18,715 nt of DNA from Candidatus Zhuqueibacterota bacterium (GTDB lineage: Bacteria; BS750m-G25), in contig JADHWK010000043.1 in NCBI GenBank assembly GCA_016783505.1, positions 1 through 18,715 of the forward strand. Reading direction: 5' to 3'. The notes beneath the pieces are model-generated. The model saw only the letters and a list, made by a program, of their open reading frames with translations, had not been told where the DNA came from and did not search any database. The translations under genes were made by a program, and so were the position numbers. Every line of letters starts with the position of its first letter. Positions within the stretch are counted from its first letter, which is position 1. Below are positions 6,709-13,860 of the stretch, piece by piece.

Positions 6709-7141
6709 ATAGCCAATACTAATTTGTAGGATTTATCATTTAGTTACTTCATATAAACAATCACTTAGGAACAAAGAATATGAAAAAGAAAAACGTCCTC
6801 GAAGAAGAAGGAATCCAAGCATATTGGCTCAAAGGGTATTAAGCATTGTCAAAGCAATGTTCCACCTAGGTCGGCAGTCAAGCTGGGTCAGATGGTGTGG
6901 TTGGCTGTCGATGCCAACGATATGCCAGGCAGGAGCAAGAGCATCGCCCATACGTATTCGTTTAGAGACATTGAACTTTGCTGTTCACCTGCTAATCAAA
7001 GACCTTTCCTGAAAGTCGGAATTATCCTGATGGGTCTGGCCAAGTATTTCGGCCATAGGATAGGTTGTCTGTGACTCAAATCCAGATAACGACTGATTCC
7101 TGACACGATGGATAGATAGGCATGGAGAGAGAAAAAATAAA
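6709..7141. other. Gene-poor stretch with unidentified degraded frames
   Basis: With the remnant at 6505-6708 this gap is about 630 nt. A frame open from 6784 to the TGA at 7072-7074 has phrases such as AVKLGQMVWLAVDANDMPGR, and a second overlapping frame (from about 6788 to 7012) is also open. Neither has a ribosome binding site or a family I recognise. A 20-codon ATG frame at 6780-6842 (Lys-rich start, then EEEGIQAYWLKGY) also looks broken. These may be remnants of one decayed gene with frameshifts. The ribosome binding site of the next gene is GGAGAGAG near 7124-7131. Confidence 0.4.
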
Positions 7142-8902
7142 ATGACTGATGAGTTTACAGCTAATTCACGAGATATTCAACCGGCTCGCCGGGTGCTTGT
7201 CATTGGTTTAGATGGAGCTACGTGGACAATTTTAAAGCCGTTAGTAGAGGCAAACGAATTGCCGGTGCTGAATAAATTGATGTCTGCTGGAGCCTATGGC
7301 GCGATGCGCACAGTTCTGCCACCGACGAGTGCTCCTTCTTGGACATCCGCGTTTACTGGCCAGAATCCTGGTAAGCATGGCGTGTATGAGTTCTTTGTAC
7401 GCAGATCCGTTGAGAACGGATTTACCTATGTGGATTCACGTAGCAGGGCTACAAAAGCTCTGTGGGAAATTTTAGGGGAGCGAGGTAAGTCTGTAGGCGT
7501 AGTCAATATATTGACTACTCACCCAGCAGAAAAGGTGAAGGGGTTTATGATGTCTGGTAGTTTCGCACCGTACCCAAAAACCGATTTCTTTTACCCGCCA
7601 TCATTAGGTGAACGACTTAGGCAAAAGTTTGGAAAATTTAAACTCCGCGAACCATTCCATCCCAAGTATTGGGGACATAGAATCTCTAATTATGTCACTT
7701 TATGGCGAGAAATTCTCGCTATAAGAACCGAGATAAATCTCTTTTTAATGGAAGAGTATCCGTGGGATTTTCTGATGACGGTGATTTCATGTACCGACCA
7801 CATCCAACACGCAGCATGGAAATATATTGATGAGACGCATCCAGAGCATATCCCAGGCCATCGAGATGCATTCATTGCATTCTATCGAGATGTAGACGCT
7901 GCAGTGGGCAAGTTGGTTGAGAAGGCTGACGATGGTGAAACTTCAATCATCATTATGTCTGATCACGGCTTTGGACCGCGCTACAAACATTTTTTCTTGA
8001 GCCAGTGGCTTGAAGACATGGGATGGTTAAAGACAAAGGACTTGTCAACGGATTTTTTGGAAGCTACATTTGTTCTGATCTTGCAACGTATGGGGATATC
8101 GAATGAACGAGCAAAAGTCTTGAGTAGCTATATTACACGTGCGATTGATGTGATTTCCCCCCTTCCTCTGGCGCGATTGTTGGATCGTATCCTACGCACT
8201 GTTGGACCCAAAGTCGGACTACAGTATTACCCCACTTGCGACTGGTCACAAACCAAGGTGTATTGTAGTCCATGTTGTTTCGGGCAACTTTTCGTAAACC
8301 TAAAAGGTCGTGAACCATCAGGTATCGTCAGCTCAGACGAGTATGATAGCATCTTGGACGTATTGGAGGAGGGGCTCTTCGACGTCAAGGACCCAGAAAG
8401 CGGTGTGCAGGTCATCGAAAGGATATCGCGGGGCAGAGAGATATATAAAGGGCCATTGGTGCATCTAGCGCCTGATCTGCTGCTGCAGTCCGCCGGCGAT
8501 ATGGCATATTACTATGTAAACACAGGAAGCAGCCCAGACGGAACCCAGGTCACCTTGCCGGCTGTCGGTACGCGGACAGCCAACTATTCAGGTCATCACT
8601 CGCGTATGGGGTTGTTCTTACTCTACGGTAAGCATATCAGATCTCGGGGCGAAATGTCTGAGGTTTCTATTGTTGATATAGCACCCACCGTGCTTTATCT
8701 CTTGGGCGAGCCTATTCCCACCCAAATGGATGGGCAGGTACTGACTGAGGCGCTGTGTGACGATTTCGTTTCCAAATTTCCAGTACAATACGATCAAATG
8801 TTCGTGGATGTACGTAGCGAGGGCGGCTCTGCAAATGTTTATGACGACGAAGAGATCAAAGAAATAGAAGAACGCTTACGTTCGATGGGTTATATATCTT
8901 GA
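7142..8902 (+). CDS. Alkaline-phosphatase-superfamily phosphodiesterase
   Basis: Predicted metal-dependent phosphodiesterase/nucleotide-pyrophosphatase-type hydrolase (type I phosphodiesterase fold), 586 aa. Conserved features: VLVIGLDGATW (18-28) with metal ligand D24; PPTSAPSWTSAFTG (60-73) carrying the nucleophile, most likely Ser63; TDHIQH (218-223) with D219 and H223; IIMSDHGFGP (270-279) with D274 and H275; SGHHSRMG (483-490) with H486; and a C-terminal EEIKEIEERLRSMGY tail seen in many relatives. No signal peptide or membrane segment is evident, so it is probably cytoplasmic despite lying among glycan genes. Relatives occur often in exopolysaccharide and O-antigen loci of uncultured diderms; the substrate is not established (a nucleotide sugar, a lipid-linked phosphate or a phospho-substituent are possible). 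Its TGA overlaps a TTG of a small truncated frame at 8899. A sulfatase-like activity cannot be excluded, but the sulfatase CxPxR motif is absent. Confidence 0.85.
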   Translation: MTDEFTANSRDIQPARRVLVIGLDGATWTILKPLVEANELPVLNKLMSAGAYGAMRTVLPPTSAPSWTSAFTGQNPGKHGVYEFFVRRSVENGFTYVDSRSRATKALWEILGERGKSVGVVNILTTHPAEKVKGFMMSGSFAPYPKTDFFYPPSLGERLRQKFGKFKLREPFHPKYWGHRISNYVTLWREILAIRTEINLFLMEEYPWDFLMTVISCTDHIQHAAWKYIDETHPEHIPGHRDAFIAFYRDVDAAVGKLVEKADDGETSIIIMSDHGFGPRYKHFFLSQWLEDMGWLKTKDLSTDFLEATFVLILQRMGISNERAKVLSSYITRAIDVISPLPLARLLDRILRTVGPKVGLQYYPTCDWSQTKVYCSPCCFGQLFVNLKGREPSGIVSSDEYDSILDVLEEGLFDVKDPESGVQVIERISRGREIYKGPLVHLAPDLLLQSAGDMAYYYVNTGSSPDGTQVTLPAVGTRTANYSGHHSRMGLFLLYGKHIRSRGEMSEVSIVDIAPTVLYLLGEPIPTQMDGQVLTEALCDDFVSKFPVQYDQMFVDVRSEGGSANVYDDEEIKEIEERLRSMGYIS

Positions 8903-9012
8903 AAACAACACGGAGACGGTTGTTCATCCTAATTTACAGTGTCGTTGGCTTTCTGGTATTGGCCGGAGTAGCCTATTACCTATCTTCACAGCTAGATTTA
9001 TCGGATGTTTGA
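8899..9012 (+). pseudogene. Truncated N-terminus of a membrane protein, probably flippase-like
   Basis: A 37-codon frame starts at a TTG overlapping the TGA of the phosphodiesterase gene (TTGA at 8899-8902) and ends at TGA 9010-9012. The product starts with a basic segment (KTTRRRLF), then one hydrophobic helix and YLSSQLDLSDV. That layout (Arg-rich start, one helix, D-L-x-x-V) is typical of the first 40 residues of LPG-synthase-TM/YbhN-type proteins, normally over 300 aa. Shortly after, the frame from ATG 9006 reads ACRWRIYVFM, resembling the RWRxLL motif expected next, which suggests a frameshift plus deletion. A genuine 37-aa single-helix protein is the alternative. The intact flippase-like gene follows 280 nt on. 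Confidence 0.4.
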
Positions 9013-9291
9013 GTACTCGATGGTTAAACAATTGTCTGAATTATCGGCCTGTCGCTGGCGAATTTATGTTTTCATGTTATTCGGGAGAAGGTTTTGTTGT
9101 CTGGCATTGGTTATCCAGTTGTTTTGCGCAAACTTTTTCTCGTCTCTACGCATCGTTGGTATCTTTACGCTCGCGTAACGGAGACTCAAATGGCGATTAA
9201 TTCAAAAAATTTCAGATTTTCTGTAAAGAACAAAATCGCATAGGAAAAGATGGCCAACATTATGTCCTTGAGGATCTCAAAAGCTTGAAAC
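9013..9291. other. Degraded coding spacer before the flippase-like gene
   Basis: With the remnant above, this makes up the 389-nt gap 8903-9291. A frame from 9009 is broken by TAA at 9198-9200 and then reads on as FQIFCKEQNRIGKDGQHYVL and a short Leu/Lys stretch to the TAA at 9297-9299, overlapping the next gene's ATG by 8 nt. The last part looks like the genuine C-terminus of a lost gene once coupled to the flippase gene; I cannot name it. No promoter was seen. Confidence 0.4.
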
Positions 9292-10263
9292 ATGCGTAAC
9301 TTCTTGGAAAATGAAAAGGTTAAAAGCTGGGCATCCACCGCACTGCTAATAATCATTATACTCCTCAGCGTTTTTTTTATTTATCACCACAGGGAAGACC
9401 TTGCCAAAATATCGAGCATATCTATTCCATTCATTGGCATCATATCATTGTTGATTTTGATTTTTATCGTCCTTAACGGACTCATAGTTAAAGTTATTAT
9501 GGGGTTTTTCGAGATTTGTTTGCCTTTAAAGGAATGGTTGGGATTGACCGTTATAACCACTATGTCCAATTATTTTGTACCCCTGAAAGGAGGTGTTTCT
9601 ACACGGGCATTATATCTCAAGAAAAAGTATAATTTTCAATACGCCAAATTCCTGGCTTCAATGGCCGGAACATATGTAATATATTTTGGTGTTATTGGTT
9701 TTTTGGGTATGGCCACCCTTTTTGCTTATTTTGGGTTGTACGGAAAATTCTATATGAAGCTATTCCCTATTTTTCTGGTTGTCTGGTGTGGATCAGTATT
9801 TCTATCTTTTCTGTTAAAGAAATCGACCAGACTGAGGTTCCGCTGGAAAGTGGTATCAAGCATTTTCGAAGGGTTCAGCTATTTCAGAAACAAGCGAAAA
9901 AAAGTCCTCAGGTTGGCAATTCTTTCAACTGCGAGCTGTGTGGTTATGGCTTTAAGGCTTTTTTTTGCCTTTACCGCTCTTGACATAAAAGTAAATTTCC
10001 TTCATGTCCTGATTGTTGGACTTCTTTCTTCTCTTTCAATTGTTCTCAGTTTAACCCCGGGCAACCTGGGGATTAAAGAAGCTATAATCACTTTTTCTTC
10101 TCATATGTTAGGTTATGAATTAACCGATGGTTTTCTGGTGGCAGTTATCGACCGTTCACTTACTTTATTAGTCATTTTCATCCTTGGGCCCATTTTCAGT
10201 TTTGTATTGCTAAAGACTCCTAAATTGGCCATTACACCCAAGGAGGGTGTTGAGAGAAAATGA
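9292..10263 (+). CDS. LPG-synthase-TM / YbhN-AglD-like flippase-fold membrane protein
   Basis: Polytopic inner-membrane protein of 323 aa in the family of the membrane half of lysylphosphatidylglycerol synthase (UPF0104; relatives include YbhN and archaeal AglD). Members are proposed to flip lipids, including polyprenyl-linked sugars. About eight membrane helices are visible. Family motifs are NYFVPLKGGVSTRALYLKK (93-111), LTPGNLGIKEA (254-264) and VIDRS (285-289). The soluble aminoacyl-transfer domain of MprF is absent, so lysyl-lipid synthesis is excluded. The ATG has no good ribosome binding site; it overlaps the end of a degraded upstream frame, suggesting former translational coupling. 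Its own stop overlaps the next gene's start by 4 nt (ATGA), so the two products are probably made together. A role with a GT-C partner is inference. Confidence 0.86.
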   Translation: MRNFLENEKVKSWASTALLIIIILLSVFFIYHHREDLAKISSISIPFIGIISLLILIFIVLNGLIVKVIMGFFEICLPLKEWLGLTVITTMSNYFVPLKGGVSTRALYLKKKYNFQYAKFLASMAGTYVIYFGVIGFLGMATLFAYFGLYGKFYMKLFPIFLVVWCGSVFLSFLLKKSTRLRFRWKVVSSIFEGFSYFRNKRKKVLRLAILSTASCVVMALRLFFAFTALDIKVNFLHVLIVGLLSSLSIVLSLTPGNLGIKEAIITFSSHMLGYELTDGFLVAVIDRSLTLLVIFILGPIFSFVLLKTPKLAITPKEGVERK

Positions 10264-11843
10264 GGGCAAAAAATTATAAATTTTTCATTAGGATAGAGGT
10301 TCTGCTCCTGCTCTTTTTTTTAAGTCTTTACCTTCTGGCCATGAATGGCCGTTTTTCTACCTCGATGGACGTAGAGGTGTATCGCACGGCGATGAGTCTG
10401 GTCGAAGATGGCGATTTCGGGCTTAAAGAGAAAGCGCTGGCCAGCAGAGTCGGAGTAGATGGCAAGCACTACTGCGTTGAAGGCTTAGCCGTTATCCTTG
10501 TGGCTACTCCCTTCATCTTTTTTTCCAAATTGACCGGCATCCCACCGCATAACTTGGTGATCTTGATGAATCAAATCCTGACTCCTATCGTTTGCCTATT
10601 AATATTTCTTCTGGGCCGGGAGTTAAGATATTCGGTGAGGACTTCCATTTTGCTGGCCTTTGTTTATGGCGCTGGTACAATGGCCTTTGTTCACTCAAAA
10701 TATATGCTTCCAGAACCACTGTTTTCAGTGGCTTTTCTGTCGGCGGTACTCTTCCTTTTTAAATACAGGAAGTTGAGGAAGGTTCAATACTTATTACTCT
10801 CAGGGTGCTTTGCTGGAGTAACCATTCTTATAAGAGCAGACGCTGTTCTCTTCATATTCGGCATGTCAATTGGGGTGGCGGCCACTCTTTTGAAGAATTA
10901 TAGAACCGGTAACTCCTCCCTTACAGCGTTGATAAGAGAGGTCTTCTTTTTTGTTGTGCCGTTGTTGTTCTTTTTTTCTGTTTTCTTTTATTACAACTAT
11001 TCTAGATTTGGAAATATCTTAGAAACCGGTTATACATTAAAAAACGAAGGTCAGATCGCAACTTTATCATATACGAGCCGTTTTTTAAATGTAAAAAATA
11101 CCCTGGGTGGTTTTTGGGGAATGTGGGTAATTCCGTGCCGGAGCATTTTTTTTATTAACCCTGTTCTTGTTTTCGTCTTCTTTTCTTTGAAAGAATTTTG
11201 GAAAAAATTCAAGTATGAATCGATCGTTTTACTCATAATATTTGCAATGTATACTTTTTTATATATGAATAGAGGGCCAAAAGGATTTCCCGGTTCTGCT
11301 GCTTGGGGAGCAAGGTACATGCTACCTATGGTCTCTTTCATGGTACTACCAATTGGTGTATTTGTTGAAAACATTTTCAGGGAGAAGAATGATTCCTTGA
11401 AAAAGGTTTTTTTTTCAATTTTTGTAATTTCTTTTGTCTTCCAACTTATTGGCAGCAGCATAAATTATCAAAAGGTTCAAATGCCTCTGGAAAATGTTTA
11501 CAAAAAATTATATAACGATCCTTCGATGGCCAGACTAAAGTTAACCACCGATCCCAGATGGAACTTGGTCTACCAGAATTTAAAGGTGTTGAAGACGGGG
11601 CGAGTTGATGTTAAGGAGAAGGGCCAGATATATTCCTTTAGGGTTGGCCGCGATTCCGATTTTATGTTTTACAATTACCTACGGCGGGGTAACGTTCCTG
11701 ACTGGGTGATTATTTCTCTGTTTTTTATAATTACTACCCTGCTGACTTCCGGCTATCTGCTCTTCAAGCCACTTCTGCTTCCAGTCAAAGAGCCGGTGAG
11801 AAAAGAGAAATTCAAGGGAAAGAAAAAGAAGAAAAGGCGGTAA
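10260..11843 (+). CDS. GT-C-like multipass membrane glycosyltransferase
   Basis: Predicted polytopic protein of 527 aa with about 10-11 membrane helices, built like GT39/PMT and ArnT-type GT-C enzymes that use polyprenyl-phosphate sugars on the outer face of the inner membrane. After the first helix comes a long loop with TSMDVEVYRTAMSLVEDGDF (34-53); D37 is a candidate for the catalytic acidic residue of this loop. YMLPEPLF (148-155) resembles the conserved loop motif of bacterial relatives. A soluble C-terminal stretch (about 415-485) precedes a final helix, and the tail is very basic (GKKKKKRR at the end). It overlaps the flippase-fold gene by 4 nt, so coupled translation is likely. Donor and acceptor are unknown. 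A plain hypothetical membrane protein is the fallback, but topology, loop Asp and neighbours favour GT-C. Confidence 0.7.
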   Translation: MRAKNYKFFIRIEVLLLLFFLSLYLLAMNGRFSTSMDVEVYRTAMSLVEDGDFGLKEKALASRVGVDGKHYCVEGLAVILVATPFIFFSKLTGIPPHNLVILMNQILTPIVCLLIFLLGRELRYSVRTSILLAFVYGAGTMAFVHSKYMLPEPLFSVAFLSAVLFLFKYRKLRKVQYLLLSGCFAGVTILIRADAVLFIFGMSIGVAATLLKNYRTGNSSLTALIREVFFFVVPLLFFFSVFFYYNYSRFGNILETGYTLKNEGQIATLSYTSRFLNVKNTLGGFWGMWVIPCRSIFFINPVLVFVFFSLKEFWKKFKYESIVLLIIFAMYTFLYMNRGPKGFPGSAAWGARYMLPMVSFMVLPIGVFVENIFREKNDSLKKVFFSIFVISFVFQLIGSSINYQKVQMPLENVYKKLYNDPSMARLKLTTDPRWNLVYQNLKVLKTGRVDVKEKGQIYSFRVGRDSDFMFYNYLRRGNVPDWVIISLFFIITTLLTSGYLLFKPLLLPVKEPVRKEKFKGKKKKKRR

Positions 11844-11910
11844 ACGTCTCCGAATTTCTGAGAATTGACTTTAATAAAATGAGTAGGTTGCGTAAAACGT
11901 TTATCGGTTG

Positions 11911-11937
11911 TCCCGATCCCGAAACTTCGGGACGGGA
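11911..11937. repeat. Strong hairpin, TCCCGAA-AC-TTCGGGA
   Basis: TCCCGAA (11917-11923) pairs perfectly with TTCGGGA (11926-11932) over a 2-nt loop. An outer TCCCG (11911-11915) pairs with CGGGA (11933-11937), leaving one bulged A: 12 base pairs in all. A-residues rather than a T-run follow, so it is not a standard terminator on the + strand. Confidence 0.65.
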
Positions 11938-11991
11938 AAAAGTCAAACGTTTGCGTTCCTACGACCGAAGACCGATTGACGGTAGACGATA

Positions 11992-12007
11992 TCCCGAACC
12001 TTCGGGA
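11992..12007. repeat. Second TCCCGAA-CC-TTCGGGA hairpin
   Basis: The same 7-bp stem as at 11917-11932 with loop CC instead of AC, 75 nt downstream. The conserved stem and changed loop suggest a small dispersed hairpin repeat; a shorter relative (CCGAA/TTCGG) lies at 4297-4309. Confidence 0.6.
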
Positions 12008-12086
12008 CGAAACAGCCCAGAGTTGACTTGCTCGGAGTAAAGGTTTCTTGGTTTAGAGCATTGGGATTTTGGTCATTGTAATTTGT

Positions 12087-12112
12087 TTCGGATTTCGGTA
12101 TTCGGATTTCGG
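12087..12112. repeat. 12-nt direct repeat
   Basis: TTCGGATTTCGG at 12087-12098 and 12101-12112, separated by TA, each made of two TTCGG words. Probably a small slippage-type expansion in spacer DNA. Confidence 0.6.
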
Positions 12113-12145
12113 AATTTTTTACCCATATTGTGCTCGTCGGTTTGC

Positions 12146-12159
12146 AGCGAAGCTTCGCT
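12146..12159. promoter_or_regulatory. 14-bp palindrome next to a ribosome binding site
   Basis: AGCGAAGCTTCGCT is a perfect palindrome ending 3 nt before AAGGAGG (12163-12169) and 14 nt before the ATG at 12174. It could be a dimer operator or, as RNA, a hairpin that affects access to the ribosome binding site. No regulator is encoded nearby. Confidence 0.4.
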
Positions 12160-12173
12160 AAGAAGGAGGGTAT

Positions 12174-13226
12174 ATGACTGAGACAGTCAACGTGGCTGTC
12201 GTCGGATGCGGATATTGGGGGCCGAACCTCATCCGGAATTTCTATCAGCTTCTTGGAGCCAGACTTCTCACCGTGTGCGATCTTAAGGAGGATCGCTTAG
12301 ATTATGCGAGAAAGCATTTTCCTGGCGTGGGGGTGAGTAATGATGTGGGTTCAATTTTGGCTCACCCCGATATCGATGCCGTGGTTCTGACCACCCAGGC
12401 CGATAGCCACTACCGGTTGGCCAGTGAGGCTCTAGAAGCGGGCAAACACGTCTTGGTGGAAAAACCGCTGGCTCAGACAGCCGCCGAGTGTCTGAAGTTA
12501 ATAGATTTGGCCGCTTCAAAAAATAGGGTTTTGATGGTGGGACACACCTTTTTGTATAACGCCGCTGTCCGGAAATTGAAAGAATTTATGGCTAATGGTG
12601 AGTTGGGAGAGATTTACTACCTCTCTTCCAGCCGGTTGAATTTGGGACGGATAAGATCTGACATAAATGCTATGTGGAACTTTGCCCCTCACGATGTATC
12701 TATTATTTTATATCTTTTAGACAAAAAGCCTGTCGCCGTGAGTGCAAAAGGCCGATCTTACATTCAACCGCACATCGAAGACGTGGTCTTTATGCATTTA
12801 GATTTTGCCAATGGTATCAGCGCAAACATTCATATCTCATGGTTAGACCCCAACAAAGTTAGAAAGATGACCGTGGTGGGAAGCAAAAAGATGGTGGTTT
12901 ACGACGATGTGAGTCCTGATGCTAAAATCACTGTCTACGATAAAGGGATAGACAAGATTAACATTTCTAATTCATTGGGCGATTTTGAAACTTTTGGCGA
13001 GTTCCAACTGAGGTTGCGGGCTGGGGACATGCACGTGCCCAGGATTGAATTTGTCGAACCTTTAAAGATGGAGTGCGCCCATTTCATAGATTGCATTAAA
13101 AACAACAAAAGACCTCTGACCGACGGTGAAGAGGGTTACTGGGTGGTTCGGATCCTCGAGGCTGGCCAGCGATCCATGGATAAAGGGGGCGTGCCGATTG
13201 AAATAGAGTGGGAGAGAGGTGGCTGA
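12174..13226 (+). CDS. wlbA: WlbA/WbpB-like nucleotide-sugar 3-dehydrogenase (Gfo/Idh/MocA)
   Basis: NAD-dependent oxidoreductase of 350 aa in the Gfo/Idh/MocA family. By neighbourhood it is likely the enzyme that oxidises C3 of UDP-N-acetylglucosaminuronic acid (WlbA/WbpB reaction), giving the 3-keto sugar for amination. The N-terminal Rossmann domain shows NVAVVGCGYWGPNLIRNF (6-23); EKPLA (96-100) is the classic motif with Lys97; the C-terminal sheet domain has FAPHDVS (170-176), where His173 is a likely catalytic residue. The ATG has a near-perfect AAGGAGG site 4 nt upstream, making it the probable head of its operon. The stop overlaps the next gene by 8 nt. Other Gfo/Idh/MocA sugar oxidoreductases are possible; the acetyltransferase and aminotransferase that follow make the Wlb role the best guess. 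The substrate uronic acid itself is not proven by sequence. Confidence 0.82.
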   Translation: MTETVNVAVVGCGYWGPNLIRNFYQLLGARLLTVCDLKEDRLDYARKHFPGVGVSNDVGSILAHPDIDAVVLTTQADSHYRLASEALEAGKHVLVEKPLAQTAAECLKLIDLAASKNRVLMVGHTFLYNAAVRKLKEFMANGELGEIYYLSSSRLNLGRIRSDINAMWNFAPHDVSIILYLLDKKPVAVSAKGRSYIQPHIEDVVFMHLDFANGISANIHISWLDPNKVRKMTVVGSKKMVVYDDVSPDAKITVYDKGIDKINISNSLGDFETFGEFQLRLRAGDMHVPRIEFVEPLKMECAHFIDCIKNNKRPLTDGEEGYWVVRILEAGQRSMDKGGVPIEIEWERGG

Positions 13227-13851
13227 AAATTACATAATATACCCGGGGGTTGAAATTGGAGAGAACCCGAGCATTGGAGAATACGTTATTCTCGGCCAGC
13301 CACCGAGGGGTAAAAGATCGGGAGAGATGGATACTCAAATCGGAGCGCAGGCGATCATCCGCTCTCATACGGTGATCTATGCTGGCAACAGGATCGGAGA
13401 TTACTTCCAAACCGGACATGGCGTCATGGTCCGGGAGGAGAACGAGATCGGCCACCACGTCAGCATCGGAACGGGGTCGGTGGTGGAGCACCACGTGAAG
13501 ATCGGCCATAATGTCCGCATCCATTCCCAGGCCTTCGTCCCGGAATACTCCGTCCTGGAGGACAAATGCTGGATCGGACCGAACGTGGTGTTGATCAATG
13601 CGCTCCATCCGCTGTGCCCAAAGGCGAAGGAGTGTCTGAAAGGCCCGACAATAAAGGCAGGGGCGAAGATCGGGGCCAATGCCACCCTCCTGCCGGATAT
13701 CGAGATCGGTGAAAACGCTCTCGTTGGTGCCGGCAGTGTGGTGGTGGACGACGTACCTGCTCGGGCGGTTGTGGCGGGAAATCCAGCTAAATTCATCAAA
13801 ACCGTTGATGATTTAGATTGTCCCTATGGTTTGTGTGAGAAACCGTATTAA
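13219..13851 (+). CDS. wlbB: WlbB/WbpD-like left-handed beta-helix N-acetyltransferase
   Basis: Acetyl-CoA-dependent acyltransferase, 210 aa, in the hexapeptide-repeat family; by context it acetylates the 3-amino group made by the adjacent aminotransferase. Hexapeptide turns ([LIV]-G-x4 style) run through the protein, for example VEIGENPSIGEYVILG (11-26), NEIGHHVSIGTGSVVEHHVK (75-94), AKIGANATLLPDIEIGENAL (149-168) and VGAGSVV. The loop VVLINALHP (123-131) breaks the helix, as in sugar N-acetyltransferases. AGNPAKFI (186-193) is the usual end of the helix. The start is GTG at 13219, preceded by GGAGAG and overlapping the previous stop by 8 nt, so translation is coupled. The stop is 9 nt before the aminotransferase ATG. 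Related QdtC/FdtC enzymes acting on dTDP sugars are the main alternative. GC content is higher than in the preceding gene. Confidence 0.8.
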   Translation: MAENYIIYPGVEIGENPSIGEYVILGQPPRGKRSGEMDTQIGAQAIIRSHTVIYAGNRIGDYFQTGHGVMVREENEIGHHVSIGTGSVVEHHVKIGHNVRIHSQAFVPEYSVLEDKCWIGPNVVLINALHPLCPKAKECLKGPTIKAGAKIGANATLLPDIEIGENALVGAGSVVVDDVPARAVVAGNPAKFIKTVDDLDCPYGLCEKPY

Positions 13852-13860
13852 GGAGGAGAT

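Larger units (their letters stand above)
11844..12173. other. Hairpin-rich spacer splitting the locus
   Basis: This 330-nt gap has no gene. It holds two TCCCGAAnnTTCGGGA hairpins (11911-11937 and 11992-12007), a 12-nt direct repeat TTCGGATTTCGG (12087-12098 and 12101-12112) and a 14-bp palindrome (12146-12159) just before the ribosome binding site of the next gene. The first bases resemble 1478-1500 (CGGAATTTCTnAGAA-type words). I see no convincing -35/-10 pair, yet the Wlb-like genes very likely start a new transcription unit here. Confidence 0.55.

Noticed and set aside
7122-7145. Seven-codon frame whose stop overlaps the phosphodiesterase ATG (ATGA)
   Set aside because: It would be a neat coupling leader, but its only possible ribosome binding site is unclear and such a short overlap is expected by chance.
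11051-11461. 136-codon minus-strand frame inside the GT-C-like gene
   Set aside because: Lys/Phe-rich low-complexity antisense of membrane helices, with no ribosome binding site.
11911-12007. Rho-independent terminators
   Set aside because: The stems are strong, but no T-run follows on the + strand for either of them.
13096-13608. Minus-strand frame opposite the acetyltransferase
   Set aside because: His/Asp-rich composition arises from reading hexapeptide-repeat codons backwards; the + strand gene has all the family motifs.
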